A stretch of DNA of 14,849 nt, taken from NCBI GenBank assembly GCA_027451605.1, contig DAIDJA010000007.1, positions 1-14,849 on the forward strand. The letters run 5' to 3'. A program made the translations under genes and the position numbers. The notes under the pieces are model-generated. The model had not been told where the DNA came from and did not search any database. It was given only the letters and a program-made list of their open reading frames with translations. Source of the DNA: Acidimicrobiales bacterium (GTDB lineage Bacteria; Actinomycetota; Acidimicrobiia; Acidimicrobiales; JABEUL01). Positions 6,323 to 13,154 of this stretch are shown here, in pieces. Each line of letters begins with the position of its first letter. Position 1 is the stretch's first letter.

Positions 6323-7651
6323 TTAAAGATAAGGAAGATATCTGCTGATTTCATAATCCGTTACATGCCTTGCGTATCTCGCCCACTCTTGTTTTTTATT
6401 TTTCAAAAACCATTCAAAGACATGGTCTCCGAGAACTTCATGGACGAAATCTGACTTTTCCATATTTTCAATTGCAGATTTAAGGTTATTGGGAAGCGGA
6501 TTGGCAGCCTCGGAAGAGAATGTATCATAACCTTCTTTATATAAATTGACAGATGTCTCTTCCATCAGTTCCATCTTTGAATCAATACCTTTGAGTCCAG
6601 CCGCAAGGACCAAAGCAAACACAAGGTAAGGGTTACATGCCGAATCAATTGCCCTGTATTCAAATCTTGTTGCTTCCGAATTACCAAGCTTTGCAACGGG
6701 TATTCTTACCAACGCTGAACGGTTATTTCTTGCCCAAGAGATATTTACGGGTGCTTCATATCCCGGTACGAGTCTTTTATAAGAGTTAACCCACTGATTG
6801 GTTACCGCAGTGATATCCTTTGAATAATTTAAGACTCCGGCTATAAAATGTTTTGCGGTTTTCGACAGACCATAATCCTGATCTGCATCAGCAAAGCAGT
6901 TAACTTCGCCTTTAAATAGACTAAAGTGGCTGTGCATTCCCGAACCTTGCTCTGATTCAAGCGGTTTTGGCATGAAACTTGCCATCACTCCTTTTTGACT
7001 CGCCAAACTCTTTATTATTAACCTGGTGGTCATTACGGTGTCGGCCATCGTTAGTGCGTCTGTATATCGAAGGTCAATTTCGTGTTGTGAGGGAGCATCT
7101 TCATGCTGGGCGTGTTCCACCGGAATGCCCATCTCTTCAAGGGCGACTACCGTGCGTTTTCTTAGCTCAGTTGCTAAATCGCTCACGGTTAAATCAAAAT
7201 AAGATCCGTTATCCAAACATACGGGTTTGCTGTTATCATCTTTAAAATAGAAATACTCGATCTCAGGCGCAACATAAAAATCATACCCAAGCTTCTTGGT
7301 TGAATCCAAAGTTCTTTTTAGTACGCGGCGAGGACAGCCTTCAAATGGTGAGCCGTCATTGTTTCTCACGTCACAGACAATTCTTGCTACATATGCATTT
7401 TCTATCATCCAAGGCAAAATCTGAAATGTATTAGCATCCGGGAGCAAAACCATATCTGATTCCTGAATCCTGCTAAATCCGTCGATTGAAGAGCCGTCAA
7501 AGATCATTCCGTCGCTCAGAGCATTCTCCAACTCGGCAGGAGTGATAGAAAAGCCCTTAGGCGTACCCAACACGTCGGTAAACCACAACTGAATAAACCT
7601 GACACCGCGTTCTTCAACTGTTTTTAATACATATTCTGTCTCGCTTTTCAA
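6323..7651 (-). CDS. glnA: Glutamine synthetase type I
   Basis: A 442-residue enzyme making glutamine from glutamate, NH3 and ATP in the cytoplasm, probably as a dodecamer. Residues seen: Asp-50s latch DGSSIDGFSRIQESD (52-66), metal/ATP glutamates in APEIEYF (E130, E132), KPLESEQGSGMHSH (229-242), the VPGYEAPVNISW loop (295-306) and RFEYR (329-333). Length and the SRIQESD arginine (R61, where Bacillus GlnA has its feedback-sensing Arg62) point to the short GSI-alpha or mycobacterial GlnA2-like type. The full NLYDLP adenylylation motif of GSI-beta is absent; only VNLYKEG is there. The start is TTG at 7649-7651, supported by AGGAGA just upstream and by the family N-terminus. It is co-directional with the glnR-like gene. 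Confidence 0.95.
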   Translation of the reverse strand: MKSETEYVLKTVEERGVRFIQLWFTDVLGTPKGFSITPAELENALSDGMIFDGSSIDGFSRIQESDMVLLPDANTFQILPWMIENAYVARIVCDVRNNDGSPFEGCPRRVLKRTLDSTKKLGYDFYVAPEIEYFYFKDDNSKPVCLDNGSYFDLTVSDLATELRKRTVVALEEMGIPVEHAQHEDAPSQHEIDLRYTDALTMADTVMTTRLIIKSLASQKGVMASFMPKPLESEQGSGMHSHFSLFKGEVNCFADADQDYGLSKTAKHFIAGVLNYSKDITAVTNQWVNSYKRLVPGYEAPVNISWARNNRSALVRIPVAKLGNSEATRFEYRAIDSACNPYLVFALVLAAGLKGIDSKMELMEETSVNLYKEGYDTFSSEAANPLPNNLKSAIENMEKSDFVHEVLGDHVFEWFLKNKKQEWARYARHVTDYEISRYLPYL

Positions 7652-7656
7652 TACCG

Positions 7657-7662
7657 TCTCCT
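7657..7662 (-). promoter_or_regulatory. Shine-Dalgarno site setting the TTG start of glnA
   Basis: AGGAGA on the minus strand, five bases before TTG. No in-frame ATG fits better, so it decides a non-ATG start. Confidence 0.75.
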
Positions 7663-7701
7663 AAACAACTTTATTTTTGAATATTTTCCCATCTCTAAGA
7701 T

Positions 7702-7730
7702 AATTTAATTCTCATGATTTGTTCATCCAA
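7702..7730 (-). promoter_or_regulatory. Candidate glnA promoter
   Basis: On the minus strand TTGGAT (7725-7730) and TAAATT (7702-7707) are separated by exactly 17 bases, giving a predicted leader of about 45 bases to the TTG start. The inverted repeat AACC-TCT-GGTT (7730-7740) touches the -35 and could be a regulator site. I cannot match a GlnR box with confidence. Confidence 0.35.
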
Positions 7731-7784
7731 ACCTCTGGTTCTTACCTTCCTGAATTTCATGTATACCCAATGTCTTAACATTTG

Positions 7785-7804
7785 TTTTAAACTTAAAGTT
7801 TTAA
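7785..7804. repeat. AT-rich palindrome upstream of glnA
   Basis: AAACTT-A-AAGTTT (7789-7801) is a perfect inverted repeat, nearly symmetrical out to 7785-7804, about 140 bases before the glnA start. It could be an operator, but AT-rich palindromes also occur by chance. Its right edge overlaps the stop codon of the 7801-7962 reading frame. Confidence 0.25.
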
Positions 7805-7962
7805 GCTATTTTAGGCTCTAATTTGAGATACAACTTCCACGAATGCCAATAACCTAAAGGTTTATCAAAGATTTCCCGATATTTGAAATGATCCCGGTTC
7901 CAAATAAAGCCTTCAAAACCGCGAAACTCAATACAACCGGAATTATCCCTGTCAATTATCAA
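7801..7962 (-). pseudogene. Unrecognised short reading frame, possibly a decayed gene
   Basis: The minus strand is open for 53 codons from a TTG at 7960-7962 to TAA at 7801-7803. It encodes protein-like sequence containing DRDNSGCIEFRGFEG, WNRDHFKYREIF and PLGYWHSWKLYLKL. Composition is mixed and aromatic-rich rather than the lysine/asparagine runs of random AT-rich DNA. No Shine-Dalgarno site precedes it. An in-frame TAG (7966-7968) separates it from another 22 open codons upstream (to a TGA at 8035-8037), so it looks like the 3' end of a degraded gene. I do not recognise the family. It lies in glnA's upstream region on the same strand, so it could also be chance or a small leader gene. Confidence 0.25.
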
Positions 7963-8135
7963 TAACTATATGGACTGACTTCCACCCATAAAAATCAATT
8001 TCTGAACGACACCCCTAAAGCATTCAAGGAAATATCACGGAAGGAATATACAAATTCCGTCTCAAATATTTTTGTCTGATTCAACATTTGAAATAATCGT
8101 CTAATTTCACTGACCAAAGTAAACCTGTTCACAGA

Positions 8136-9881
8136 TTATGAACCGCTTTTAATCTCAATCTTATCGCTATAAACAAACTTTCCACCCCTTAACCAAGATG
8201 TAAATGAAGCCAAAAGACACGCAACTACGGCAAAATCACAGGCGGCCCTAAGGCCATTTTTGAAGGCAGGACTTATCAAGTCAGGGAAAAAACTCCTACC
8301 GGAAATTGTCCTTCTAGCCGTAGGCTTTAGGGATGAAAATATATGCGGACCGAGTAAATGCTGTACCGGGTTATATCCCAAAAATGAAGCAAACAATGTA
8401 GACACAGGCGGTAGCCCCGATGCCTTTTTGGCTGCAGCCGCAGGAACTCCCATAGAGACTAGTCCATTAAACAACGAACCGGATAGTGTGGAAGAAAGTC
8501 CGATTATGAGCAAAGTAAAGAATATTCCGATTGACAGAACCTGCCCTGAATTTTGAAATGTAGAATTCATGCCGGAACCCACGCCTCGATGCTCACGGGG
8601 AAGACTGTTCATAACTCCGGCTCTGTTGGGAGCCGCGAATGCCCCCATCGCCAGCCCATTTAAAAACAGCAGAGGACCAAATTCCATATAATTGAAATTT
8701 ACCGGCAGAAGTTCTAAAAGCCCAAAAGATATCGCCGCAACGAACATTCCGCCCGAAGCAAACTGACGTGAACCAAATTTATCCGAAAGTATTCCGCTAA
8801 TCGGACCGGCCACCAAGAAACCGGCCGTCAAGGGCAGCATCGCAATTCCGGCCCACAGTGGTGTGTCAGAAAAATTATAACCGTGAAGCGGTAACCAAAT
8901 ACCCTGGAGCCAAATAATCAACATAAACATAAGGCCACCTCTGCCGACTGAGGCCAGTAATGACGACAGACTCCCTGCGGTAAATGCCCGAATCTTAAAA
9001 AGTTTTAACCTAAACATGGGATCTTTAGATCTGAGCTCAACTACACAAAATAAAATAAGCAACAGAATGCCACATCCGATAAAACCGAGGACTCGCGGAC
9101 TTGTCCACCCCATAGAGTGACCTCCATAGGGTTGAATTCCGTATGTTATGCCAATCATCAAAGATGTCAAACCCAGTGCAAAAGTAATGTTGCCAATCCA
9201 ATCGATATTGGTATCTATCTTTTTTGGCACTTCTCTTAATTTAAGGTATGCCCATACCGTACCGAACAGACCTATAGGAACTGACACCAAAAAAATAAGT
9301 CTCCACTGAATCGGAGCCAATACTCCTCCGAGAACCAGTCCGATAAATGATCCGCTTATTCCGGCGATTTGATTAATTCCCAATGCCATTCCACGCTGGT
9401 TCTCCGGAAATGCGTCGGTTAAAATCGCCGAAGAGTTTGCAATTAAAAATGCGGCCCCGACACCCTGAAACAGCCTCATTATAACCAGATACAATGCCGC
9501 CGACGTACCGGAAAACCACGTTATCGAAAGAAGAAGTGAAAAAAATGTGTATACGGCAAACCCCAGATTATACATCTTTACTCTACCGAGCATATCGCCG
9601 AGTCTTCCCAAAGAAACCACAAGAACGCTCGTTACGACCATAAAGCCCAATATCATCCACAATAAATAAAAACTATTCTGAGGCAACAGAGGATCGATGC
9701 CGATGCCTTTGAAAACATCGGGCAATGCGATTAGCATAATGGAAATATCGATGGTCGCCATCAGCATACCCAAGGTCGTATTTGAAAGCACTACCCATTT
9801 ATAACGGTCATGACCACCGTTAACTTTTTCTTTGATTCCTGTGATTTCAGTGCTTTTGACGGAGGTCATATTTGAAAACAT
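8136..9881 (-). CDS. DHA2-family (EmrB/QacA-type) MFS transporter
   Basis: A 581-residue inner-membrane protein of the 14-helix drug:H+ antiporter class. It has a short hydrophilic N-terminus (1-28), then a first helix carrying D45 in MATIDISIMLIALPDVF, the interhelix motif A GRLGDMLGRVK (92-102), RLFQGVGAA (136-144) and the antiporter motif C GINQIAGISGSFIGLVLGG (168-186). The C-terminal part (PPVSTLFASFLGYNPVQHLLG, then FFPDLISPAF) has a form I associate with actinobacterial members; the substrate is unknown. It stands alone. Upstream, TAGAAT ends five bases before the first ATG and tandem palindromes lie 31-84 bases before it, suggesting a leaderless, repressor-controlled gene. An alternative ATG four codons in lacks a ribosome site. 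Confidence 0.9.
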   Translation of the reverse strand: MFSNMTSVKSTEITGIKEKVNGGHDRYKWVVLSNTTLGMLMATIDISIMLIALPDVFKGIGIDPLLPQNSFYLLWMILGFMVVTSVLVVSLGRLGDMLGRVKMYNLGFAVYTFFSLLLSITWFSGTSAALYLVIMRLFQGVGAAFLIANSSAILTDAFPENQRGMALGINQIAGISGSFIGLVLGGVLAPIQWRLIFLVSVPIGLFGTVWAYLKLREVPKKIDTNIDWIGNITFALGLTSLMIGITYGIQPYGGHSMGWTSPRVLGFIGCGILLLILFCVVELRSKDPMFRLKLFKIRAFTAGSLSSLLASVGRGGLMFMLIIWLQGIWLPLHGYNFSDTPLWAGIAMLPLTAGFLVAGPISGILSDKFGSRQFASGGMFVAAISFGLLELLPVNFNYMEFGPLLFLNGLAMGAFAAPNRAGVMNSLPREHRGVGSGMNSTFQNSGQVLSIGIFFTLLIIGLSSTLSGSLFNGLVSMGVPAAAAKKASGLPPVSTLFASFLGYNPVQHLLGPHIFSSLKPTARRTISGRSFFPDLISPAFKNGLRAACDFAVVACLLASFTSWLRGGKFVYSDKIEIKSGS

Positions 9882-9886
9882 ATCCC

Positions 9887-9892
9887 ATTCTA
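9887..9892 (-). promoter_or_regulatory. Putative -10 element of the MFS gene
   Basis: TAGAAT on the minus strand, five bases before the ATG at 9879-9881. This would give a transcript starting at or near the start codon. Confidence 0.35.
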
Positions 9893-9911
9893 AAAAAAGT
9901 CAGTATTTTTT

Positions 9912-9965
9912 GCCAAATCTTTGGCGAATCGGAATTGAACAATTCGAAATTAAATGATCCGATTC
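9912..9965. promoter_or_regulatory. Tandem and nested palindromes upstream of the MFS gene (candidate operators)
   Basis: Three perfect inverted repeats are packed together: GCCAAA-TC-TTTGGC (9912-9925), GAATTG-AA-CAATTC (9932-9945), and GAATCGG (9926-9932) with CCGATTC (9959-9965) enclosing the second. They sit behind the putative transporter -10, where a repressor or activator could act. They are not a normal terminator for either divergent gene. Confidence 0.4.
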
Positions 9966-10123
9966 AATAAATTTTAGCCCAAGGTTATATTGTTTCCGTC
10001 GTTTAAGATTCGGCAAAATTAGATATTTCATGCTTCGTGTTCAAATCAAGGTAACTTCAAACCGAGAGTACCGAATACCAAAATCTAAAATCCGTTCAAT
10101 TAAGCAAGGAGTGCGATATTTTT

Positions 10124-10129
10124 TATAAT
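10124..10129 (+). promoter_or_regulatory. -10 element of the acyl-CoA mutase gene
   Basis: A perfect TATAAT ends 11 bases before the ATG at 10141, so the 5' leader would be only a few bases. There is no Shine-Dalgarno site at a usable distance. The -35 region is not clear. Confidence 0.5.
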
Positions 10130-10140
10130 AAAGTAGTTAT

Positions 10141-11826
10141 ATGGGAAATGTTGAAGAGTGGATAGAGGCTTATCTTAAAAATACCGACACCGGAAAGCAC
10201 TATGAAACTATGTCAGGTATTCCACTGGCACCCATATATACTTCCGACGGTGCGATCGATCCTTCAAACCGCGATACATCTAAAAACCTAAAATTAAGTT
10301 CCGACGAAAATCTTAGCGGTCAATACCCTTTCACACGCGGACCTTATGAGTCAATGTATCGTTCGAAAATGTTCACTATGAGGCTATTTGCAGGATTCGG
10401 AACAGCCCTTGATACCAACAGAAGATTTAAGGAACTTTTAAATGCCGGAGGAAGCGGTCTATCGACTGCATTCGACCTACCGACTCTTATGGGAAGAGAT
10501 TCAGATGACCCTCAATGCTTGGGTGAAGTTGGGCGCTGCGGCGTTGCGGTCGACACGGTCGAAGATATGCTGGATCTCTATTCCGGAATAGATTTAAACA
10601 AAGTCACCACTTCAATGACTATCAATTCGCCTGCTGCTGTCATATTGGCCATGTATGTAGTCGCAGCTCAAGAAATGGGCGCCTCTCAAAGTCTTCTGGG
10701 AGGAACACTCCAAAATGATATCCTGAAAGAATATCAAGCACAAAAAGAGTATTTCTTCCCCCCAAGGCCTTCAATGCGGCTTGTGCGAGACACCGTTAGG
10801 TACTGCCAAGAAAAAATGCCAAAATTTCATCCAATTTCAATTTCCGGATACCATATCAGAGAGGCAGGGGCAACCGCCACTCAGGAACTGGCTTTCACGC
10901 TTGCCAACGGATTTGCCTATGTCCAACTATTGGTGAACGACAAAGTCGATGTAGATTCGTTTGCACCCAGGCTTTCATTTTTCTTTAACGCTCATGTCGA
11001 TTTTTTTGAAGAAATTTGTAAATATCGTGCAGCCAGAAGAATTTGGGCAAGGTGGATGAAGGATTTTTTTGGGGCAAAAGACACCAAATCCATGATTTTA
11101 AAGTTTCATACTCAAACTGCCGGCGTATCACTAACGGCGCAGCAACCGGAAGTAAATATTGTCAGAACCGCCATTGAAGCACTTGCCGGCGTATTGGGTG
11201 GAACTCAAAGCCTACATACAAATTCGATGGATGAAGTGTTGGCTCTGCCCAGTGAAAAAGCGGCGCGCATTGCACTTCGTACTCAGCAGGTTATCGCATA
11301 CGAAACCGGTGTAACATCTGTAGCTGACCCTCTTGGCGGGTCATACTACGTTGAAGCCCTTACGGACGAGATAGAACAACAGGCCGAAGAGATCTTTAAA
11401 TATCTGCTTGAACTCGGAGATGGATCCATCTTAGAGGGGGTATTAACTGCCATAGACGAAAGCTGGTTTCAGAGAGAGCTGGGCGAATCGGCATATATAT
11501 TTGAAAAAAAATTGGCAAATTCTGAAAGAAAGATAGTAGGAGTCACTGATTTCTTGGAAGGAAATGAAGATACTCTGGAAAATATCCTTCAGATATCATT
11601 TGAAACTGAAAAGGAGCAGATCAAAAGGCTAAACTCCGTCAAATCAAAAAGAGATTCATTAACAGTTGCTTCTGCCCTTGAAAATGTTAAGGCCGCAGCA
11701 AAAGACCCCAATGTAAATATGATGGGTGCTATCGAAACCGCGGTTAAGACACGGTGCACCGTAGGTGAAATTATGAACACAATGTCAGAAGTATTCGGCA
11801 CCTTCGAAGAAGTTCCGTACAAGTAG
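10141..11826 (+). CDS. Acyl-CoA mutase large subunit (methylmalonyl-CoA mutase type), no B12-binding domain
   Basis: A 561-residue catalytic barrel of the B12-dependent acyl-CoA mutases. FPFTRGPY-type entry (residues 63-69), GLSTAFDLPTLMGRDSD (106-122), SISGYHIREAGATA (233-246) with the conserved active-site His238, and SLHTNSMDE (357-365) are visible. The residues that hold the substrate carboxylate in methylmalonyl-CoA mutase appear kept: Tyr69 (PYESMY) and Arg213 (PRPSMRL). Isobutyryl-CoA mutases have Phe and Gln there, so a methylmalonyl-like substrate is favoured, although PTLMG is reminiscent of the isobutyryl group. The DxHxxG cobalamin domain is absent, so a separate small subunit must be encoded elsewhere. 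The gene stands alone with a probable leaderless start and ends TAG-TAA. The family is certain; the exact substrate is not. Confidence 0.9.
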   Translation: MGNVEEWIEAYLKNTDTGKHYETMSGIPLAPIYTSDGAIDPSNRDTSKNLKLSSDENLSGQYPFTRGPYESMYRSKMFTMRLFAGFGTALDTNRRFKELLNAGGSGLSTAFDLPTLMGRDSDDPQCLGEVGRCGVAVDTVEDMLDLYSGIDLNKVTTSMTINSPAAVILAMYVVAAQEMGASQSLLGGTLQNDILKEYQAQKEYFFPPRPSMRLVRDTVRYCQEKMPKFHPISISGYHIREAGATATQELAFTLANGFAYVQLLVNDKVDVDSFAPRLSFFFNAHVDFFEEICKYRAARRIWARWMKDFFGAKDTKSMILKFHTQTAGVSLTAQQPEVNIVRTAIEALAGVLGGTQSLHTNSMDEVLALPSEKAARIALRTQQVIAYETGVTSVADPLGGSYYVEALTDEIEQQAEEIFKYLLELGDGSILEGVLTAIDESWFQRELGESAYIFEKKLANSERKIVGVTDFLEGNEDTLENILQISFETEKEQIKRLNSVKSKRDSLTVASALENVKAAAKDPNVNMMGAIETAVKTRCTVGEIMNTMSEVFGTFEEVPYK

Positions 11827-11874
11827 TAATCTTAATTGTCTTAAGAGTCCCATAGGGCGGTCATCAAAATGAAG

Positions 11875-11950
11875 TACTGGCAGTAATTTCAAATGGTGGC
11901 AGTAATTTCAAATGGTGGCAGTTATTTAAAGTACTGGCAGTTATTTAATA
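11875..11950. repeat. Four tandem imperfect 19-bp repeats
   Basis: Units TACTGGCAGTAATTTCAAA (11875-11893), TGGTGGCAGTAATTTCAAA (11894-11912), TGGTGGCAGTTATTTAAAG (11913-11931) and TACTGGCAGTTATTTAATA (11932-11950) all share the core TGGCAGTNATTT. They fill the gap between two convergent genes. The last unit overlaps the final codons of the thioesterase gene. Arrays of such short direct repeats are typical of IS21-family ends, so this may be a solo IS end. No transposase remnant is seen. Confidence 0.8.
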
Positions 11951-12360
11951 ATCTTTAAATCAACTACCGCCAAAGTACATCTTGAGATACAAATTAGATT
12001 ATCATTTTCATCTACTATTTCGATCCCCCACACATGAATTTTCTTGCCTTTTCTTACAGGAGTTGCCGTAGCGACTATCTTTCCGGATGTCACGCTTTTA
12101 AGGTGAGAAGCATTTAACTCAATTCCTACCGCAGATTTTTCAGGCAAAAGATTTAAAGCTGCTCCAAAACTTGCTGCCGACTCAGCAAGAACACACGACA
12201 CTCCTCCGTGGAGCAATCCCATGGGCTGGTGCACCTTTGGTCCAACTTCAAGAGACAAGACAACTTTATCGTTATCATAGTACTCAACGTTAATTCCCAG
12301 TGTTTCGTGAACTGTTTGTTTTTGAAGTATTGACTTAAGAAATTCGCTCTGGTCTGTCAA
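11941..12360 (-). CDS. Hotdog-fold acyl-CoA thioesterase (PaaI/YdiI-like)
   Basis: A 139-residue protein of the PaaI/YdiI thioesterase group, which hydrolyses acyl-CoA esters. The signature HQPMGLLHGGVSCVLAES (44-61) contains the conserved HGG turn (51-53) and the catalytic acid Glu60. The following strands (IELNASHLKSVTSGKIVATA, HVWGIEIVDE) complete the fold. I start it at TTG 12358-12360: it is four bases overlapped with the SDR stop (TTGA), GGAGGA lies five bases upstream, and the resulting length is the family norm. A longer reading from an ATG at 12424-12426 would overlap the SDR gene by 70 bases and add unrelated sequence. The overlap implies coupling with the SDR, so they probably work on the same pathway. 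Substrate unknown. Confidence 0.87.
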   Translation of the reverse strand: MTDQSEFLKSILQKQTVHETLGINVEYYDNDKVVLSLEVGPKVHQPMGLLHGGVSCVLAESAASFGAALNLLPEKSAVGIELNASHLKSVTSGKIVATATPVRKGKKIHVWGIEIVDENDNLICISRCTLAVVDLKIIK

Positions 12361-13115
12361 CTTACTCCTCCCGACGGAATTACCGACGCTCCTCCATCGA
12401 CAACTACCACTTGCCCCGTCATCCAAGAAGATCTATCCGATGCTAAAAACAAAGCCATATTTGCTATATCTTCGGGAACTCCGATACGTTTAAGAGGCAG
12501 ATTCTCGGCTATAGACGTTTCTTTGTCTTCCCAGAGCTTTTTGGCAAATTTAGTTTTAACCAAACCCGGAGCAATTGAATTAACGCGTACCGCAGGCCCC
12601 ATCTCCAAGGCCAATTGTCGAGTCATGTGAATTAAGGCCGCCTTTGTAACATTATAAAATCCAATATTCCACTCAATGTTTAGACCTCCCACCGAAGCAA
12701 TATTAACAATACTTCCACCGTTGTCTTTCATGTATAAGTTATAGACAAGTTTAATAAGTTCCAGCGGGCCGAGCAAATTAACATCCAGGGTTTTTTGTTC
12801 AAGCATCAAATCAATATCGGAAAGTTTCCCGTAATAAGGGTTTGTCGCAGCATTGTTAACCAAAATATCAATTCTTGAATATCTTTTTAGCACAAACTCC
12901 GTTATTTTTGATATTTCATCTAGATGCCCTAAATTAACGGCCAAATATTCGGCCTTTTGTCCAAGATTCGATTTAATTTCAGCCAAGGCCGACTCATCTC
13001 GTGAGACTAAAACGACTTCGGCACCGGAATCTATAAACTCTTTTGCGGTAGCAAGTCCGATGCCCCTCGAGGCTCCCGTAACTATCGCAACTTTTCCCAA
13101 TAAACTTAATTCCAT
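12357..13115 (-). CDS. Short-chain dehydrogenase/reductase (classical SDR)
   Basis: A 252-residue NAD(P)-dependent oxidoreductase with all classical SDR marks: the cofactor loop TGASRGIG (13-20), NNA (87-89), catalytic Asn113, Ser141, Tyr154 and Lys158 (YNVTK), the PG turn at 183-184, and a C-terminal VVVDGGAS. Arg39 in VSRD after strand 2 suggests NADP may be accepted, but this is weak. The sequence around NNAATNPYYG resembles SDRs annotated as 3-oxoacyl-ACP or acyl-CoA reductases. The downstream thioesterase overlaps it by four bases, which fits a job on a hydroxyacyl/ketoacyl-CoA. The ATG has no ribosome site, but TAAAGT ends six bases before it. The exact substrate cannot be given. Confidence 0.92.
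   Translation of the reverse strand: MELSLLGKVAIVTGASRGIGLATAKEFIDSGAEVVLVSRDESALAEIKSNLGQKAEYLAVNLGHLDEISKITEFVLKRYSRIDILVNNAATNPYYGKLSDIDLMLEQKTLDVNLLGPLELIKLVYNLYMKDNGGSIVNIASVGGLNIEWNIGFYNVTKAALIHMTRQLALEMGPAVRVNSIAPGLVKTKFAKKLWEDKETSIAENLPLKRIGVPEDIANMALFLASDRSSWMTGQVVVVDGGASVIPSGGVS
12366..12371 (-). promoter_or_regulatory. Shine-Dalgarno site setting the TTG start of the thioesterase
   Basis: GGAGGA on the minus strand within the last SDR codons, five bases before TTG at 12358-12360. It decides the start and couples the two genes. Confidence 0.75.
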
Positions 13116-13121
13116 ATATAA

Positions 13122-13127
13122 ACTTTA
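13122..13127 (-). promoter_or_regulatory. Putative -10 element of the SDR-thioesterase operon
   Basis: TAAAGT on the minus strand, six bases before the SDR ATG (13113-13115), consistent with a leaderless start. The gap to the divergent gene is only 39 bases, so both promoters must overlap. TATATA/TATAAA at 13115-13122 on the plus strand may serve the other gene. Confidence 0.3.
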
Positions 13128-13154
13128 AATGAAAACAGACCCCAAAAAATAAAA

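Larger units (their letters stand above)
7652..8135. other. Long upstream region of glnA
   Basis: 484 bases between glnA and the transporter stop codon. It contains a candidate glnA promoter with a small palindrome at its -35 (7702-7740), an AT-rich palindrome (7785-7804), a 53-codon minus-strand reading frame of unknown origin (7801-7962) and a hairpin (ACGGAA 8037-8042 / TTCCGT 8055-8060). I see no intact recognised gene. Confidence 0.5.
9882..10140. other. Divergent intergenic region between the transporter and mutase genes
   Basis: 259 bases holding both genes' control signals: the transporter -10 and palindromes at the left, and the mutase TATAAT at the right. AAGGAG at 10106-10111 looks like a ribosome site but is 29 bases before the mutase ATG, and the only nearby GTG frame closes at once, so it starts nothing visible. 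Confidence 0.45.

Noticed and set aside
7851..7862. Palindrome AACCT-AA-AGGTT as an operator of glnA
   Set aside because: It falls inside the protein-like frame at 7801-7962 and over 200 bases from the gene, so it may simply be coding sequence.
8037..8060. ACGGAA/TTCCGT hairpin as terminator of the transporter gene
   Set aside because: The loop is 12 bases and no T run follows on the minus strand, so it is not a convincing terminator.
10106..10113. AAGGAGTG as ribosome site or start for the mutase
   Set aside because: It is about 30 bases from the ATG and any GTG start there meets a TAA within a few codons.
11875..11950. CRISPR array
   Set aside because: The 19-bp units are directly adjacent without spacers, so it is a tandem repeat.
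12361..12426. N-terminal extension of the thioesterase from an ATG at 12424-12426
   Set aside because: It lies wholly inside the SDR gene in another frame, gives non-homologous sequence, and a TTG with a strong ribosome site lies at the family's normal start.
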